The translations under genes were made by a program, and so were the position numbers. This document shows, one piece after another, positions 44,705 through 53,355 of a stretch of DNA of 64,000 bases. This DNA comes from an uncultured Bacteroides sp. GTDB lineage: Bacteria > Bacteroidota > Bacteroidia > Bacteroidales > Bacteroidaceae. Numbering within the stretch: position 1 is the first letter of the stretch; each line of letters starts with the position of its first letter. The DNA is taken from contig UQTJ01000008.1 of NCBI GenBank assembly GCA_900544075.1, positions 1 through 64,000 of the forward strand, read 5' to 3'. The notes under the pieces are model-generated. The model did not search any database. It was not told where the DNA came from and saw nothing but the letters and a program-made list of their open reading frames with translations.

Positions 44705-47383
44705 TTAGACTCTTCCGCTTTCAGAAATCATGTTTCTTATCTGTTCGTTGAAATCGTCTTTCTTCATAAGGTCTTCCAAAGTGACGTGCATTCTCCATCT
44801 CCAGTAGTGGCGAGGGTTTGCAGGAACGTTAATGCGTTCTATCTCAATGTCCGGATTGCGCAGGCTTTCATCTATTGATGTCCAGTCCTGCCATGTCAGG
44901 ATACATAGTAGTGACGGGCAGTTCAGATGCTGGCTAACAACCTCACGGCATAACCATCCCGGTGCATCCTGTGGAACTTCACCCCAATGTCCGAGTTCAT
45001 AATGATAGTATCGTTCTGTAATCTGTGCATCTTCTTTCCAGTAGCCACGGAGGGTTGACATATCATGGGTGCCTATAGTACAAACAGAGCGGAACGGATA
45101 GTTATAGACATGTCCGAACTCGTCTTTCGGGTCTTTAGGCATTCTCTGTATTTCGAGAGAGAGAATCTGCAGCTGGTTCATTACCCATGGCACACAGTCT
45201 GGCACCATTCCCAAGTCTTCGCCGCAAACGAGCATAGAAGTGGATTGTGTGAGGACTGGCAGTTTTTTCATCGCCTCGTCATACCAGAACTTATTGTGGC
45301 GCTGGTAATAGTAATGATTGTATAGTCTGTTGAAGGCTTCCTGTTCCTGCCAGTTGAGCTGCTTGTAGATGAAGTCGTTCTGTACAGATATTCTCGGGTG
45401 ATACATCTCAGGATTCTTTCTGTCTTTTACGAACAGAACATTGCTTATCAATGAGTATAGGCCTTCCTTCAAGTTGAGGCTTTCCTGATCGGTCTTTCCT
45501 GCAAAGTAAGCTTCAACTTTACGCTGTGTATCGAACTCAGGACGCATGCGGTAGATGTCATGGTGATTATGCTGTACGAAAGTGTTGCGTACCTCATCGC
45601 TCTTGTCGCCGAATATGGTGTTAAGCATATAGTCGTTGATGAAAGGCTCTGTCATGAACTCTTTCTGGAAGTTCAGTCCGAAACCTTTTATTTCGTCCGC
45701 GCTCATAGGCAGTGCCGGAACAAACTGTCCTAACAGTCCGTGTACAGAATGTACAGGAATTTCCCATATACGGAAGAAACCAAGTATATGGTCTATACGG
45801 TATGCTGTGAAGTATTCAGCCATTTTTGAGAAACGTTTTCTCCACCACTGGTAGTTGTCTTTTTCCATTACGTCCCAATTGTATGTAGGGAATCCCCAGT
45901 TCTGACCGTTTACAGAGAAAGCATCTGGTGGTGCACCTGCCTGTCCGATCATATTAAAGTAATATGGCTCTACCCATGCTTCCACACTTCCTCGGCTGAT
46001 GCCGATAGGGATGTCTCCCTTCAGAATCACACCTTTACTTCGTGCATGGTTGGCAGCTGCAAGAAGTTGCACGTGCAGAACATATTGCAGGAAGTAATAG
46101 AATGAAACTTCCGGATATGTTTCAGCTTCCTCATCACAAAGCTTGTCTATCTCTTCGGAAACGTATGTGATATATTCCGGCCATGTATTGAAATCGGCTG
46201 TGCCATACAAATCTCTCAGATAGCTGAATGCCGAATATGGTTTAAGCCATTCTTCGTTCTTGCTGTAGAATGATTTGAAATCCTCTGATGAAAGGATGCT
46301 TTCTGCTTCCTGAGTGAATATGTCCTTCAGGTAAGCGCGTTTCGTATTGTTTACTCCTTCGTAGTCTACTTGTAACAGGCTGTTCAGTTTCAAGCGTTCT
46401 CTTTCATATTCAGCGGCCTTTTTCGTATTCTTGAGAGTCGGCAACTGTCTCAAATCGATATACATAGGGTGGAATGCGTATATTGAGATAGCATTGTACG
46501 GATATGAATCAACCCATGTCTTTGTTCTTGTAGTGTCGTTGATAGGAAGTATCTGTACTGCCTGCTGGCTTGTTTCTGCAGCCCAGTCTATATATGTCTT
46601 CAAATCACCGAAGTCACCTACGCCGAAACTGCCTTCCGAGCGGAGTGAGAATACTGGTATTGCGCTACCGGCAATCTTCCTTTCCGGCAGATTGAAGAAT
46701 ACCTCTGTTTCCATTGGGAAGTAAGTCTCTCCGCGCATAAGCGGCTGTATGTGGAAAGTACGGTTGCATCCGCATTCCCATTCTTCCACAGCTCCGGTTT
46801 TAGAACTGATGGCTACAAATTTGTATTCAAAAGGAAATGTAAGCGATGAATAATCTATTGATATACACCACACATCCGGCGATATCTCCTGCATTCTTAG
46901 TGGGCGGTAATATTCCCAGTTGCCAAGTGCGTTGCAGCTGCCTGTTATTCCTAATTCCTGTTCCTTGTGTCTCAGTCCCGGACATAATGCTCTGAGTGTG
47001 ATGCAGCAGCCTACATTGTCTGTAAGTTTTTTCGGCTCCTCTGTATGCGGAATGCCATTGAAGGCAGAACTGTATCTGTGATTCCCTTCCGGCAAGTCAC
47101 GCCAGCAGTCGTCAAAAATGAAATGATGCTGCTGTGCATTACCTTTTATAATAGAGTGGGGGATTGCGCCAAACTCTTTTCTTACACAGTCTTCATTTCT
47201 GAAAACAGCATATCTGTATGGCACAATATCGGAATTTTCAGGCAGGTCATAATTGAATGTTCCTTGCCATTCCTGGCCATCGCGCGTGAAAAGAGGAAGC
47301 GAGTTTTTTTCGTCGCCGTTTATCACGACTCTCAGACTTTCACCCCATACGGTACGATACTTAATACGAAATGTCAGTTTCAT
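44705..47383 (-). CDS. malQ: 4-alpha-glucanotransferase (amylomaltase, GH77) with tandem N-terminal CBM20 domains
   Basis: An 892-residue cytosolic enzyme that transfers alpha-1,4-glucan segments, used in glycogen and maltodextrin metabolism. There is no signal peptide. Two starch-binding CBM20-like domains (about 1-110 and 125-225; GNWEYYRPLRMQE is typical) precede the GH77 domain (about 240 to the end). Active-site landmarks are SYPYNAISIYAFHP, AYRIDHILGFFRIWEIP (nucleophile Asp), CGEDLGMVPDC (acid/base Glu) and GTHDMSTLRGYW. This two-CBM architecture matches the plant DPE2 type found in Bacteroidetes rather than E. coli MalQ. Transcribed alone, with its own terminator. Confidence 0.94.
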   Translation of the reverse strand: MKLTFRIKYRTVWGESLRVVINGDEKNSLPLFTRDGQEWQGTFNYDLPENSDIVPYRYAVFRNEDCVRKEFGAIPHSIIKGNAQQHHFIFDDCWRDLPEGNHRYSSAFNGIPHTEEPKKLTDNVGCCITLRALCPGLRHKEQELGITGSCNALGNWEYYRPLRMQEISPDVWCISIDYSSLTFPFEYKFVAISSKTGAVEEWECGCNRTFHIQPLMRGETYFPMETEVFFNLPERKIAGSAIPVFSLRSEGSFGVGDFGDLKTYIDWAAETSQQAVQILPINDTTRTKTWVDSYPYNAISIYAFHPMYIDLRQLPTLKNTKKAAEYERERLKLNSLLQVDYEGVNNTKRAYLKDIFTQEAESILSSEDFKSFYSKNEEWLKPYSAFSYLRDLYGTADFNTWPEYITYVSEEIDKLCDEEAETYPEVSFYYFLQYVLHVQLLAAANHARSKGVILKGDIPIGISRGSVEAWVEPYYFNMIGQAGAPPDAFSVNGQNWGFPTYNWDVMEKDNYQWWRKRFSKMAEYFTAYRIDHILGFFRIWEIPVHSVHGLLGQFVPALPMSADEIKGFGLNFQKEFMTEPFINDYMLNTIFGDKSDEVRNTFVQHNHHDIYRMRPEFDTQRKVEAYFAGKTDQESLNLKEGLYSLISNVLFVKDRKNPEMYHPRISVQNDFIYKQLNWQEQEAFNRLYNHYYYQRHNKFWYDEAMKKLPVLTQSTSMLVCGEDLGMVPDCVPWVMNQLQILSLEIQRMPKDPKDEFGHVYNYPFRSVCTIGTHDMSTLRGYWKEDAQITERYYHYELGHWGEVPQDAPGWLCREVVSQHLNCPSLLCILTWQDWTSIDESLRNPDIEIERINVPANPRHYWRWRMHVTLEDLMKKDDFNEQIRNMISESGRV

Positions 47384-47556
47384 ATCTTTCTTTTGGTATT
47401 AGTTTTTATTTAGTTATTTCTTTTTCCAAAAATAGTTATTTTATGATAATACTTGTCCGGTTTGGAGTAAAAATATAAATGTTTTATGGCATGAAACCGA
47501 GTTATAAGCTTTCTGGACGCGTTTTGGATATGATGAAATATAAACGGATTATTAAT

Positions 47557-47592
47557 AAAAAAGCCCCGGAACTTTATGGATTCCGAGGCTTT
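47557..47592 (-). terminator. Terminator after gyrB
   Basis: A stem of about 12 bp with one mismatch (47560-47571 with 47581-47592). On the minus strand it is followed by a run of T residues. A second small hairpin (CCTCC/GGAGG at 47593-47614) lies between it and the gene. The rest of the 263-bp gap up to the GH77 start shows nothing else. Confidence 0.75.
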
Positions 47593-47646
47593 CCTCCGTG
47601 TAAGATGTGAGGAGGTATAAAAATTTAGTTAAACATATAAACCACC

Positions 47647-49608
47647 TTATGCGTCAATATTGGCGTAAGTGGCATTCTTTTCTATGAACTCGCGTCGAGG
47701 AGCTACATCATCTCCCATAAGCATAGAGAAGATATAGTCCGCTTCAGCGGCATTTTCTATCTGTACTTGTTTCAGAATACGAGTCTCAGGATTCATTGTT
47801 GTTTCCCAAAGCTGTTCAGGGTTCATTTCACCCAAACCTTTGTATCTCTGAGTATGTATTCCTTGTTCGCTTCCGTCACCGTATTTTTGGATAAAAGCGT
47901 GTCTTGCTTCTTCGGTGTAGCAATACTCGCTAATTTTACCTTTTGTACATTTGTACAATGGAGGAGTAGCTATATACAAGTGACCTTCCTGAATAATCTC
48001 TGGCATATATCTGTAGAACAGAGTCATGATAAGTGTGTCGATGTGAGAACCATCGACATCGGCATCGGTCATGATTATCACCTTGTGGTAGCGGAGTTTC
48101 TCGATGTTTGCCTTCTTGCTGTCTTCTTCTTCAACACCGAAACGGATTCCAAGTGCCTGGATGATGTTGTTCACTTCATCGCTTTCGAATGCTTTGTGCC
48201 ACATAGCTTTCTCTACGTTCAGGATTTTTCCTCGCAGAGGCAGGATAGCCTGGAACTGTCTGCTTCGTCCCTGTTTTGCAGAACCACCCGCAGAATCACC
48301 CTCGACGAGGAACAATTCACATTCTTCTGCTACACGGCTAGAACAGTCAGCCAGTTTTCCCGGAAGTCCGCCGCCGCCCATAGGGCTCTTGCGCTGTACA
48401 GACTCACGTGCCTTTCTTGCCGCTATACGTGCTGTCGCGGCAAGTACCACCTTGTCAACAATAACTTTTGCCTCCTTAGGGTGTTCTTCAAGATAGTTTG
48501 AAAGAGCTTCACCTACAGCCTGCTGTACGGCACCGCTCACTTCGCTGTTACCAAGCTTGGTCTTTGTCTGACCTTCGAACTGAGGTTCGGCAACCTTCAC
48601 AGAGATTACTGCAATAAGACCTTCGCGGAAGTCCTCACCCGAGATTTCAACTTTAGCTTTTTCCAGTGCCTTGCTTTCTTCTGCATATTTCTTCAATACA
48701 CGTGTAAGTGCAGCACGGAAACCTCCTTCGTGAGTACCACCTTCTATTGTGTTGATGTTATTAACGTAAGAATGCAGGTTTTCGCGGAAACCTGTGTTAT
48801 ACATGATGGCACACTCGATAGGAACACCCTGTTTTTCAGTGTTCAGATAGATTACGTCATCAAAAAGTGGAGTATTTGTAGAATTGAGGAAACGTACGAA
48901 TTCCTTAACGCCTTCATCTGAATGGAATACTTCACTCTTGTAACTACCGTTTTCTTCTTTTTCGCGCTTGTCTGTAAGAGTGATTGTAATACCCTTGTTC
49001 AGATATGCAAGTTCCCTAAGACGTGCCTGAAGAATGTTATATTTATATTCAGTAACTGTGAATATTGATGCGTCAGGCCAGAAAGTCTGTTTTGTACCTC
49101 TGAGTTCTGTAGTTCCTATTTCCTTTACAGGATAAAGTGGCTTACCGCATTCGTATTCCTGCTGATAAATCTTTCCGTTTCTGAATACGTTTGTAGTCAT
49201 GTGAGTAGAAAGTGCGTTCACACACGATACACCCACACCGTGCAAACCTCCGGAAACCTTATAGGAACCTTTATCGAATTTACCTCCGGCGTGTAACACT
49301 GTCATAACGACTTCCAAAGCAGATTTCTTTTCTTTCTCATGGAAATCGACAGGAATACCACGACCGTTGTCCTGTACTGTGATTGAATTATCTTCGTTTA
49401 TTGTTACTTCTATATGTGTACAATATCCGGCAAGTGCTTCGTCGATAGAGTTGTCCACAACTTCATATACGAGGTGATGCAAACCTTTTTCGCTGATGTC
49501 GCCGATATACATAGCGGGACGTTTACGCACGGCTTCAAGTCCTTCAAGTACCTGAATACTGCTTGCCGAGTAGTTGCTTCCGCTGTTCTGTGTCAGTTCT
49601 TCACTCAT
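47647..49608 (-). CDS. gyrB: DNA gyrase subunit B
   Basis: The ATPase subunit of the type II topoisomerase that introduces negative supercoils (653 residues, normal length). The GHKL ATPase domain has VYEVVDNSIDEALAGYC, DNGRGIPV and the GGLHGVGVSCVNALS lid. The TOPRIM domain has LFLVEGDSAGGSAKQGR and IMTDADVDGSHI. The C-terminal QRYKGLGEMNPEQLWETTM contacts GyrA. The start follows a -7 box by 26 nt. It is separated from rpsT upstream by two candidate terminators and appears to be monocistronic. Confidence 0.97.
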   Translation of the reverse strand: MSEELTQNSGSNYSASSIQVLEGLEAVRKRPAMYIGDISEKGLHHLVYEVVDNSIDEALAGYCTHIEVTINEDNSITVQDNGRGIPVDFHEKEKKSALEVVMTVLHAGGKFDKGSYKVSGGLHGVGVSCVNALSTHMTTNVFRNGKIYQQEYECGKPLYPVKEIGTTELRGTKQTFWPDASIFTVTEYKYNILQARLRELAYLNKGITITLTDKREKEENGSYKSEVFHSDEGVKEFVRFLNSTNTPLFDDVIYLNTEKQGVPIECAIMYNTGFRENLHSYVNNINTIEGGTHEGGFRAALTRVLKKYAEESKALEKAKVEISGEDFREGLIAVISVKVAEPQFEGQTKTKLGNSEVSGAVQQAVGEALSNYLEEHPKEAKVIVDKVVLAATARIAARKARESVQRKSPMGGGGLPGKLADCSSRVAEECELFLVEGDSAGGSAKQGRSRQFQAILPLRGKILNVEKAMWHKAFESDEVNNIIQALGIRFGVEEEDSKKANIEKLRYHKVIIMTDADVDGSHIDTLIMTLFYRYMPEIIQEGHLYIATPPLYKCTKGKISEYCYTEEARHAFIQKYGDGSEQGIHTQRYKGLGEMNPEQLWETTMNPETRILKQVQIENAAEADYIFSMLMGDDVAPRREFIEKNATYANIDA

Positions 49609-49634
49609 GTTTTTAAATAGTTTATTTAATCGTT

Positions 49635-49642
49635 CAAAGTTA
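49635..49642 (-). promoter_or_regulatory. -7 box of gyrB
   Basis: The minus strand reads TAACTTTG, an exact TAnnTTTG match, 26 nt upstream of the gyrB start codon. Confidence 0.55.
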
Positions 49643-49676
49643 CGAAAAATCTATGTAATAACCTTTTCTGATAGCT

Positions 49677-49718
49677 AAAAAAAAGGTGAAAATCAGTATG
49701 TTTTTTGATTTTCACCTT
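49677..49718 (-). terminator. Strong terminator between rpsT and gyrB
   Basis: A perfect 12-bp stem (49683-49694 with 49707-49718, loop 12 nt). On the minus strand it is followed by a long T run. It is the second of two candidate terminators after rpsT. Confidence 0.85.
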
Positions 49719-49746
49719 CTTGTCGGATGGTATGTATATAAACGAC

Positions 49747-49772
49747 AAAAGGCCAGGTAATAACCCAGCCTT
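49747..49772 (-). terminator. First candidate terminator after rpsT
   Basis: An imperfect stem (AAGGC..GGGT pairing with ACC..GCCTT on the minus strand) ends in TTTTGT, 25 nt after the rpsT stop codon. Confidence 0.55.
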
Positions 49773-49796
49773 AATATCTTTTTTAAGGTACCAAAA

Positions 49797-50051
49797 TTAA
49801 GCAATCTTAGCGATGTGTGCAGCCAATTTTGACTTCAAGTTAGCAGCCTTGTTCTTGTGGATAATATTAACTTTAGCCAATTTATCCAACATTTTCTGTA
49901 CTTTTGGATACAAAGCAACAGCTTCAGCTTTGTCTGTTGTTGCACGAAGCTTTCTTACAGCATTACGCATAGTTTTTGCATAATATCTGTTGTGAAGTCT
50001 TCTTTTTTCTTCCTGTCTAATTCTTTTGATAGATGATTTGTGATTTGCCAT
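49797..50051 (-). CDS. rpsT: 30S ribosomal protein S20
   Basis: An 84-residue, highly basic, all-helical ribosomal protein that binds the 5' domain of 16S r[22 protein letters not shown] at the N-terminus and the [16 protein letters not shown] block near the C-terminus are diagnostic. The gene begins 41 nt after the 3' end of tRNA-Glu on the same strand, with no terminator or promoter visible between them, so tRNA and mRNA are probably made as one transcript and separated by tRNA processing. Confidence 0.97.
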   Translation of the reverse strand: MANHKSSIKRIRQEEKRRLHNRYYAKTMRNAVRKLRATTDKAEAVALYPKVQKMLDKLAKVNIIHKNKAANLKSKLAAHIAKIA

Positions 50052-50092
50052 CTCGACTAATCTTTAATATTGTTCGTTATACTGTTTATTTG

Positions 50093-50164
50093 TAGCCCGT
50101 GGGGGAATCGAACCCCCCTTTCAAGAATGAAAATCTTGCGTCCTAACCGATAGACGAACGGGCC
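50093..50164 (-). tRNA. tRNA-Glu (anticodon TTC)
   Basis: A complete 72-nt cloverleaf on the minus strand. The acceptor GGCCCGT pairs with ACGGGCT, with discriminator A. The anticodon stem CAAGA/TCTTG encloses loop TTTTCAT, giving TTC (plus-strand positions 50129-50131). The T arm is GGGGG-TTCGATT-CCCCC. CCA is not encoded. It is followed at once by rpsT. Confidence 0.97.
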
Positions 50165-50220
50165 ATCCTAATATCGGATTTTCCGATGTTGCCGAGGTTA
50201 TCATTTCTCGATTGCGGATG

Positions 50221-50251
50221 CAAAGGTATGAAGTTTTTTCAAAATACCAAA
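50221..50251 (-). promoter_or_regulatory. Promoter of tRNA-Glu - rpsT (TTTG-N19-TACCTTTG)
   Basis: On the minus strand TTTG (50248-50251) and TACCTTTG (50221-50228) lie 19 nt apart, matching the Bacteroidetes -33/-7 consensus, 56 nt before the tRNA 5' end. Confidence 0.7.
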
Positions 50252-50360
50252 ACTTCTTTGCTATTTTTTTTCTAAGTATGTAAGAAAAAGTCTTTTATGG
50301 CTGTTAAACATAAAACTTTTCTGTTCGCGAATGAGTTTAAGCATATTATGTAATTCCTGT

Positions 50361-51245
50361 CTATCCGTTTCTTACTGTTTTTTGTACGAACCTGGCAAAT
50401 TCTGTTGCAGACTTTTTTCTGTAGCTTTCTTTAGGCCAAAACAGATAGGCTTGTGAAGTCAGTGTTTCGGCAGATAGTATAGGAATAGCTTTCAGGTCCG
50501 GCTCATCTTTTATGGCTGCTCTGGTTAATATAGTGCTCCAGTTGCCATTCCTTATTAAATGGATGATTGTCTGTACATCGTTTATTTCCATTATTATATT
50601 AGGTTTTATGTTGTATTTGCAACATTCCTCATCGGTTTTCATTCGTGTGGCAAATCCAACAGCCGGCAGTATTAAGTCTGTATCCTGAAGTTTTTTTAAT
50701 GATATAGATGAAAGATTTGCCAGAGGATGTGATTCGTGTACTATAAAATACAGTTTTGAAGAGAAGAGTTTTATTTTTTCATATTCATCGTCTATTTCCT
50801 CAGGCTCAAAAGACAGTACGCAGTCTACGTGCTTGTCCTCAAGAAGTTTAATCTGTTCTTTTGAAGTGCCGAAATTGGTTATTACTTTTATTCCTGGATA
50901 TGCCTTTTTGAATTCTGTAATTGAGCATCTGAATAAATGGCTCAAGCTATAGGTGACACCTATGTTTAGGACACCGGTTGTTATGCCGTTGAGATCCTTT
51001 ATTATCTGTTTCCCATTTTCGGCCTCAAGAATGGAGTTTCTGGCAAAAGGCAGAAAGGCCATACCGGCTTCTGTCGGTATAATTCTTTTACCTATTCTGT
51101 CGAAAAGCAAAACATTGAGTTCGTCTTCCAGTTGCTTTATTTGTTGCGACAGTGTACTTTGCGATATATTAAGCATTCTGGATGCTTCAGAGAATTTTTT
51201 AAGTTCGCAGGCCTTTTCGAAATACTTTAGTTGTCTTAGTTCCAT
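50361..51245 (-). CDS. LysR-family transcriptional regulator, divergent from flavodoxin-catalase
   Basis: A 294-residue regulator. The N-terminal winged helix (about 1-60; RQLKYFEKACELKKFSEASR, ISQSTLSQQIKQLEDELNVL) is classic LysR. Residues about 88-290 form the periplasmic-binding-protein-like effector domain (GVLNIGVTYSLSH). The only obvious cysteine pair is adjacent (DEECCKYN), unlike the spaced redox pair of OxyR, so I do not call it OxyR. Its back-to-back position with the flavodoxin and catalase genes, across a 174-bp gap with a large dyad, suggests that it controls them. Confidence 0.9.
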   Translation of the reverse strand: MELRQLKYFEKACELKKFSEASRMLNISQSTLSQQIKQLEDELNVLLFDRIGKRIIPTEAGMAFLPFARNSILEAENGKQIIKDLNGITTGVLNIGVTYSLSHLFRCSITEFKKAYPGIKVITNFGTSKEQIKLLEDKHVDCVLSFEPEEIDDEYEKIKLFSSKLYFIVHESHPLANLSSISLKKLQDTDLILPAVGFATRMKTDEECCKYNIKPNIIMEINDVQTIIHLIRNGNWSTILTRAAIKDEPDLKAIPILSAETLTSQAYLFWPKESYRKKSATEFARFVQKTVRNG

Positions 51246-51294
51246 CTGTGCTATATCGTTTTTATCAATAACCGTTATCGGAAAATAGAATTTT

Positions 51295-51333
51295 ACAAAT
51301 ATAGTGAAATATCTTTTGCATATTTATATTTGT
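51295..51333. promoter_or_regulatory. Divergent promoter region with dyad ACAAATATA-N21-TATATTTGT
   Basis: The arms of this perfect 9-bp inverted repeat (51295-51303, 51325-51333) each contain an exact -7 box TATATTTG: one on the minus strand for the LysR gene (51296-51303) and one on the plus strand for the flavodoxin-catalase pair (51325-51332). Neither has a good -33 box at the right distance, so activator help is likely. Confidence 0.6.
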
Positions 51334-51419
51334 TACAAATTTTAAATGCGTATGAAAAGTGTATTTGCTATACCTGATTTGCGGAACGGCAGGGTGATAG
51401 TATTTAAGGAGTAATAATT

Positions 51420-51857
51420 ATGAGAGCAACGGTTTTATATTATAGCCATACCGGCCGGACAGCGGCATACGCCAGAGAGATAGCTATGTATCTGTGGTCG
51501 AAGGGACTTGATGTCAGTCTGTCCTCAATTTCGGATTTCGACAAGCAGAGATTGTTGAAATCAGATATTGTGTTGTCAGGGTGCTGGACGTGCGGCTGGT
51601 TCGTGATAGGGCAGCATCCACATCGTAAGTGGGTTGATTTCAGCAAGTCTGTTGCAGACTTTATAGATGAACGCAAGGTCATGTTTTTTACCACATATAA
51701 GATAAGGACTGGAAGTATGCACCGCAGGATGAGAAAGGCTATGAATATGACCGGAAAGGGAGTAGGCGGTTTCTTGAAATCGAAGACAGCCCATTTGACA
51801 GACGAAGACAAAACTAAACTGGATACTTTTATACAAAGTAACATGTTAACTAAATAA
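51420..51857 (+). CDS. Flavodoxin-family protein
   Basis: A 145-residue protein with the flavodoxin-type FMN phosphate loop YSHTGRTAAYA at residues 8-18 and strands DIVLSGCWTC and VMFFTTYKIRTGS of the Rossmann-like fold. A small electron carrier or quinone-reductase-like role in stress is plausible. A strong Shine-Dalgarno (AAGGAG, 51406-51411) precedes the ATG, rare in this genome. The catalase gene starts 15 nt after its stop, so both form an oxidative-stress operon. Confidence 0.8.
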   Translation: MRATVLYYSHTGRTAAYAREIAMYLWSKGLDVSLSSISDFDKQRLLKSDIVLSGCWTCGWFVIGQHPHRKWVDFSKSVADFIDERKVMFFTTYKIRTGSMHRRMRKAMNMTGKGVGGFLKSKTAHLTDEDKTKLDTFIQSNMLTK

Positions 51858-51872
51858 TTTAAGGAGGTATTT

Positions 51873-53321
51873 ATGGAAACAAAAAAACTGACAACAGCCC
51901 AGGGGGCACCGGTAGCCGACAATCAGAATGTGGCTACAGCCGGAAAAAGAGGACCTATGCTTTTACAGGATGTATGGTTTCTTGAAAAGCTTGCACATTT
52001 TGATAGAGAGGTAATTCCTGAAAGACGTATGCATGCCAAAGGTTCGGGCGCTTTCGGAAAATTCACCGTTACTAACGATATTACTAAATACACTAAAGCT
52101 GCCATCTTCTCTGAAGTAGGAAAGGAAACAGAATTGTTTGTTCGTTTCTCTACAGTGGCAGGCGAACGCGGAGCAGCCGATGCGGAACGCGACATCAGAG
52201 GTTTCGCCATCAAGTTCTATACAGAGGAAGGCAACTGGGATCTCGTGGGAAACAATACTCCAGTATTCTTCTTGCGCGACCCGCTTAAATTCCCTGATTT
52301 GAACCATGCAGTGAAACGCGACCCTCGCACAAACATGCGCAGCCCTAAGAACAACTGGGATTTCTGGACACTGCTTCCCGAAGCACTCCATCAGGTTACA
52401 ATCACTATGAGCGACAGAGGTATTCCGTATTCATACAGACATATGCACGGATATGGAAGCCACACATTCTCGTTTATTAATGTCGAAGGTGTACGCACAT
52501 GGGTGAAATTCCATCTTCACACTATGCAGGGAATCAAGAATCTGACTGACCAGGAAGCCGAGGCTGTCATTGCCAAAGACCGTGAGAGTCATCAGCGCGA
52601 TTTGTACGAAAGCATCGAGAAAGGTGACTTCCCGAAATGGAAGATGTTCGTACAGCTTATGACAGAGGAACAGGCAAGAAACTGTCCTTACAATCCGTTC
52701 GACCTGACTAAGGTATGGTCGCAGAAAGAATATCCGCTGATAGAGGTAGGTATCATGGAGCTGAACCGTAATCCAGAGAACTATTTTGCCGATGTGGAAC
52801 AGGCAGCTTTCAATCCTGCAAATGTAGTTCCGGGAATCAGTTTCTCTCCGGACCGTATGCTTCAGGGACGTCTGTTCTCATATGGCGATACCCAGCGCTA
52901 CCGCCTGGGTGTGAACCATCATCAGATACCTGTAAACCGCAGCCGTTGTCCGTTCCTGAATATGTATCATCGCGACGGACAGATGCGTGTGGACGGCAAT
53001 CACGGTTCTACTATAGGCTACGAGCCAAACTGTTTCGGCGAATGGATGAACCAGACTGAATACAAGGAACCGCCTTTGGAACTTGACGGAGCTGCTTATC
53101 AGTGGGACTATCGTGAGGACGACACTGACTATTACTCACAGCCGAGAGCTCTCTTCCGCCTTATGACTCCGGAACAGCAGCAGGTATTGTTCGAGAATAC
53201 GGCCCGTGCGATGGGTGATATACCTGTAGAAATAAAGCGCAGACATATCAATAACTGTATGAAAGCCGATGAGGCATACGGTCGAGGTGTGGCAAAAGCA
53301 CTTGGACTGGAAATTGATTGA
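51873..53321 (+). CDS. kat: Haem catalase (monofunctional, small-subunit type)
   Basis: A 482-residue enzyme that dismutates hydrogen peroxide to water and oxygen. Haem-pocket residues are all visible: distal H54 in [14 protein letters not shown]127 in [15 protein letters not shown] and proximal haem-ligand Y337 in [14 protein letters not shown]. The length matches the small-subunit class, with no C-terminal flavodoxin-like domain. An exceptionally good Shine-Dalgarno (AAGGAGG at 51861-51867) precedes the ATG, suggesting high expression. It is the second gene after the flavodoxin, opposite a LysR regulator. Confidence 0.97.
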   Translation: METKKLTTAQGAPVADNQNVATAGKRGPMLLQDVWFLEKLAHFDREVIPERRMHAKGSGAFGKFTVTNDITKYTKAAIFSEVGKETELFVRFSTVAGERGAADAERDIRGFAIKFYTEEGNWDLVGNNTPVFFLRDPLKFPDLNHAVKRDPRTNMRSPKNNWDFWTLLPEALHQVTITMSDRGIPYSYRHMHGYGSHTFSFINVEGVRTWVKFHLHTMQGIKNLTDQEAEAVIAKDRESHQRDLYESIEKGDFPKWKMFVQLMTEEQARNCPYNPFDLTKVWSQKEYPLIEVGIMELNRNPENYFADVEQAAFNPANVVPGISFSPDRMLQGRLFSYGDTQRYRLGVNHHQIPVNRSRCPFLNMYHRDGQMRVDGNHGSTIGYEPNCFGEWMNQTEYKEPPLELDGAAYQWDYREDDTDYYSQPRALFRLMTPEQQQVLFENTARAMGDIPVEIKRRHINNCMKADEAYGRGVAKALGLEID

Positions 53322-53348
53322 TTTTTTATGATATATTCTTTAACTTTG
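53318..53348 (+). promoter_or_regulatory. Promoter of recO with very short leader
   Basis: TTG (53318-53320) and TAACTTTG (53341-53348) are 20 nt apart and match both consensus elements. The -7 box ends only 7 nt before the recO ATG, so the transcript would be nearly leaderless. The -33 overlaps the catalase stop codon. Confidence 0.6.
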
Positions 53349-53355
53349 CACTGTT

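Noticed and set aside
47767..48501. 244-codon open frame on the plus strand
   Set aside because: Antisense to gyrB, which is intact over this whole range. The sequence is low in family-like features.
50361..51245. OxyR
   Set aside because: Position next to catalase suggested it, but the spaced cysteine pair of OxyR is missing; only adjacent cysteines are seen. Called a general LysR-family regulator instead.
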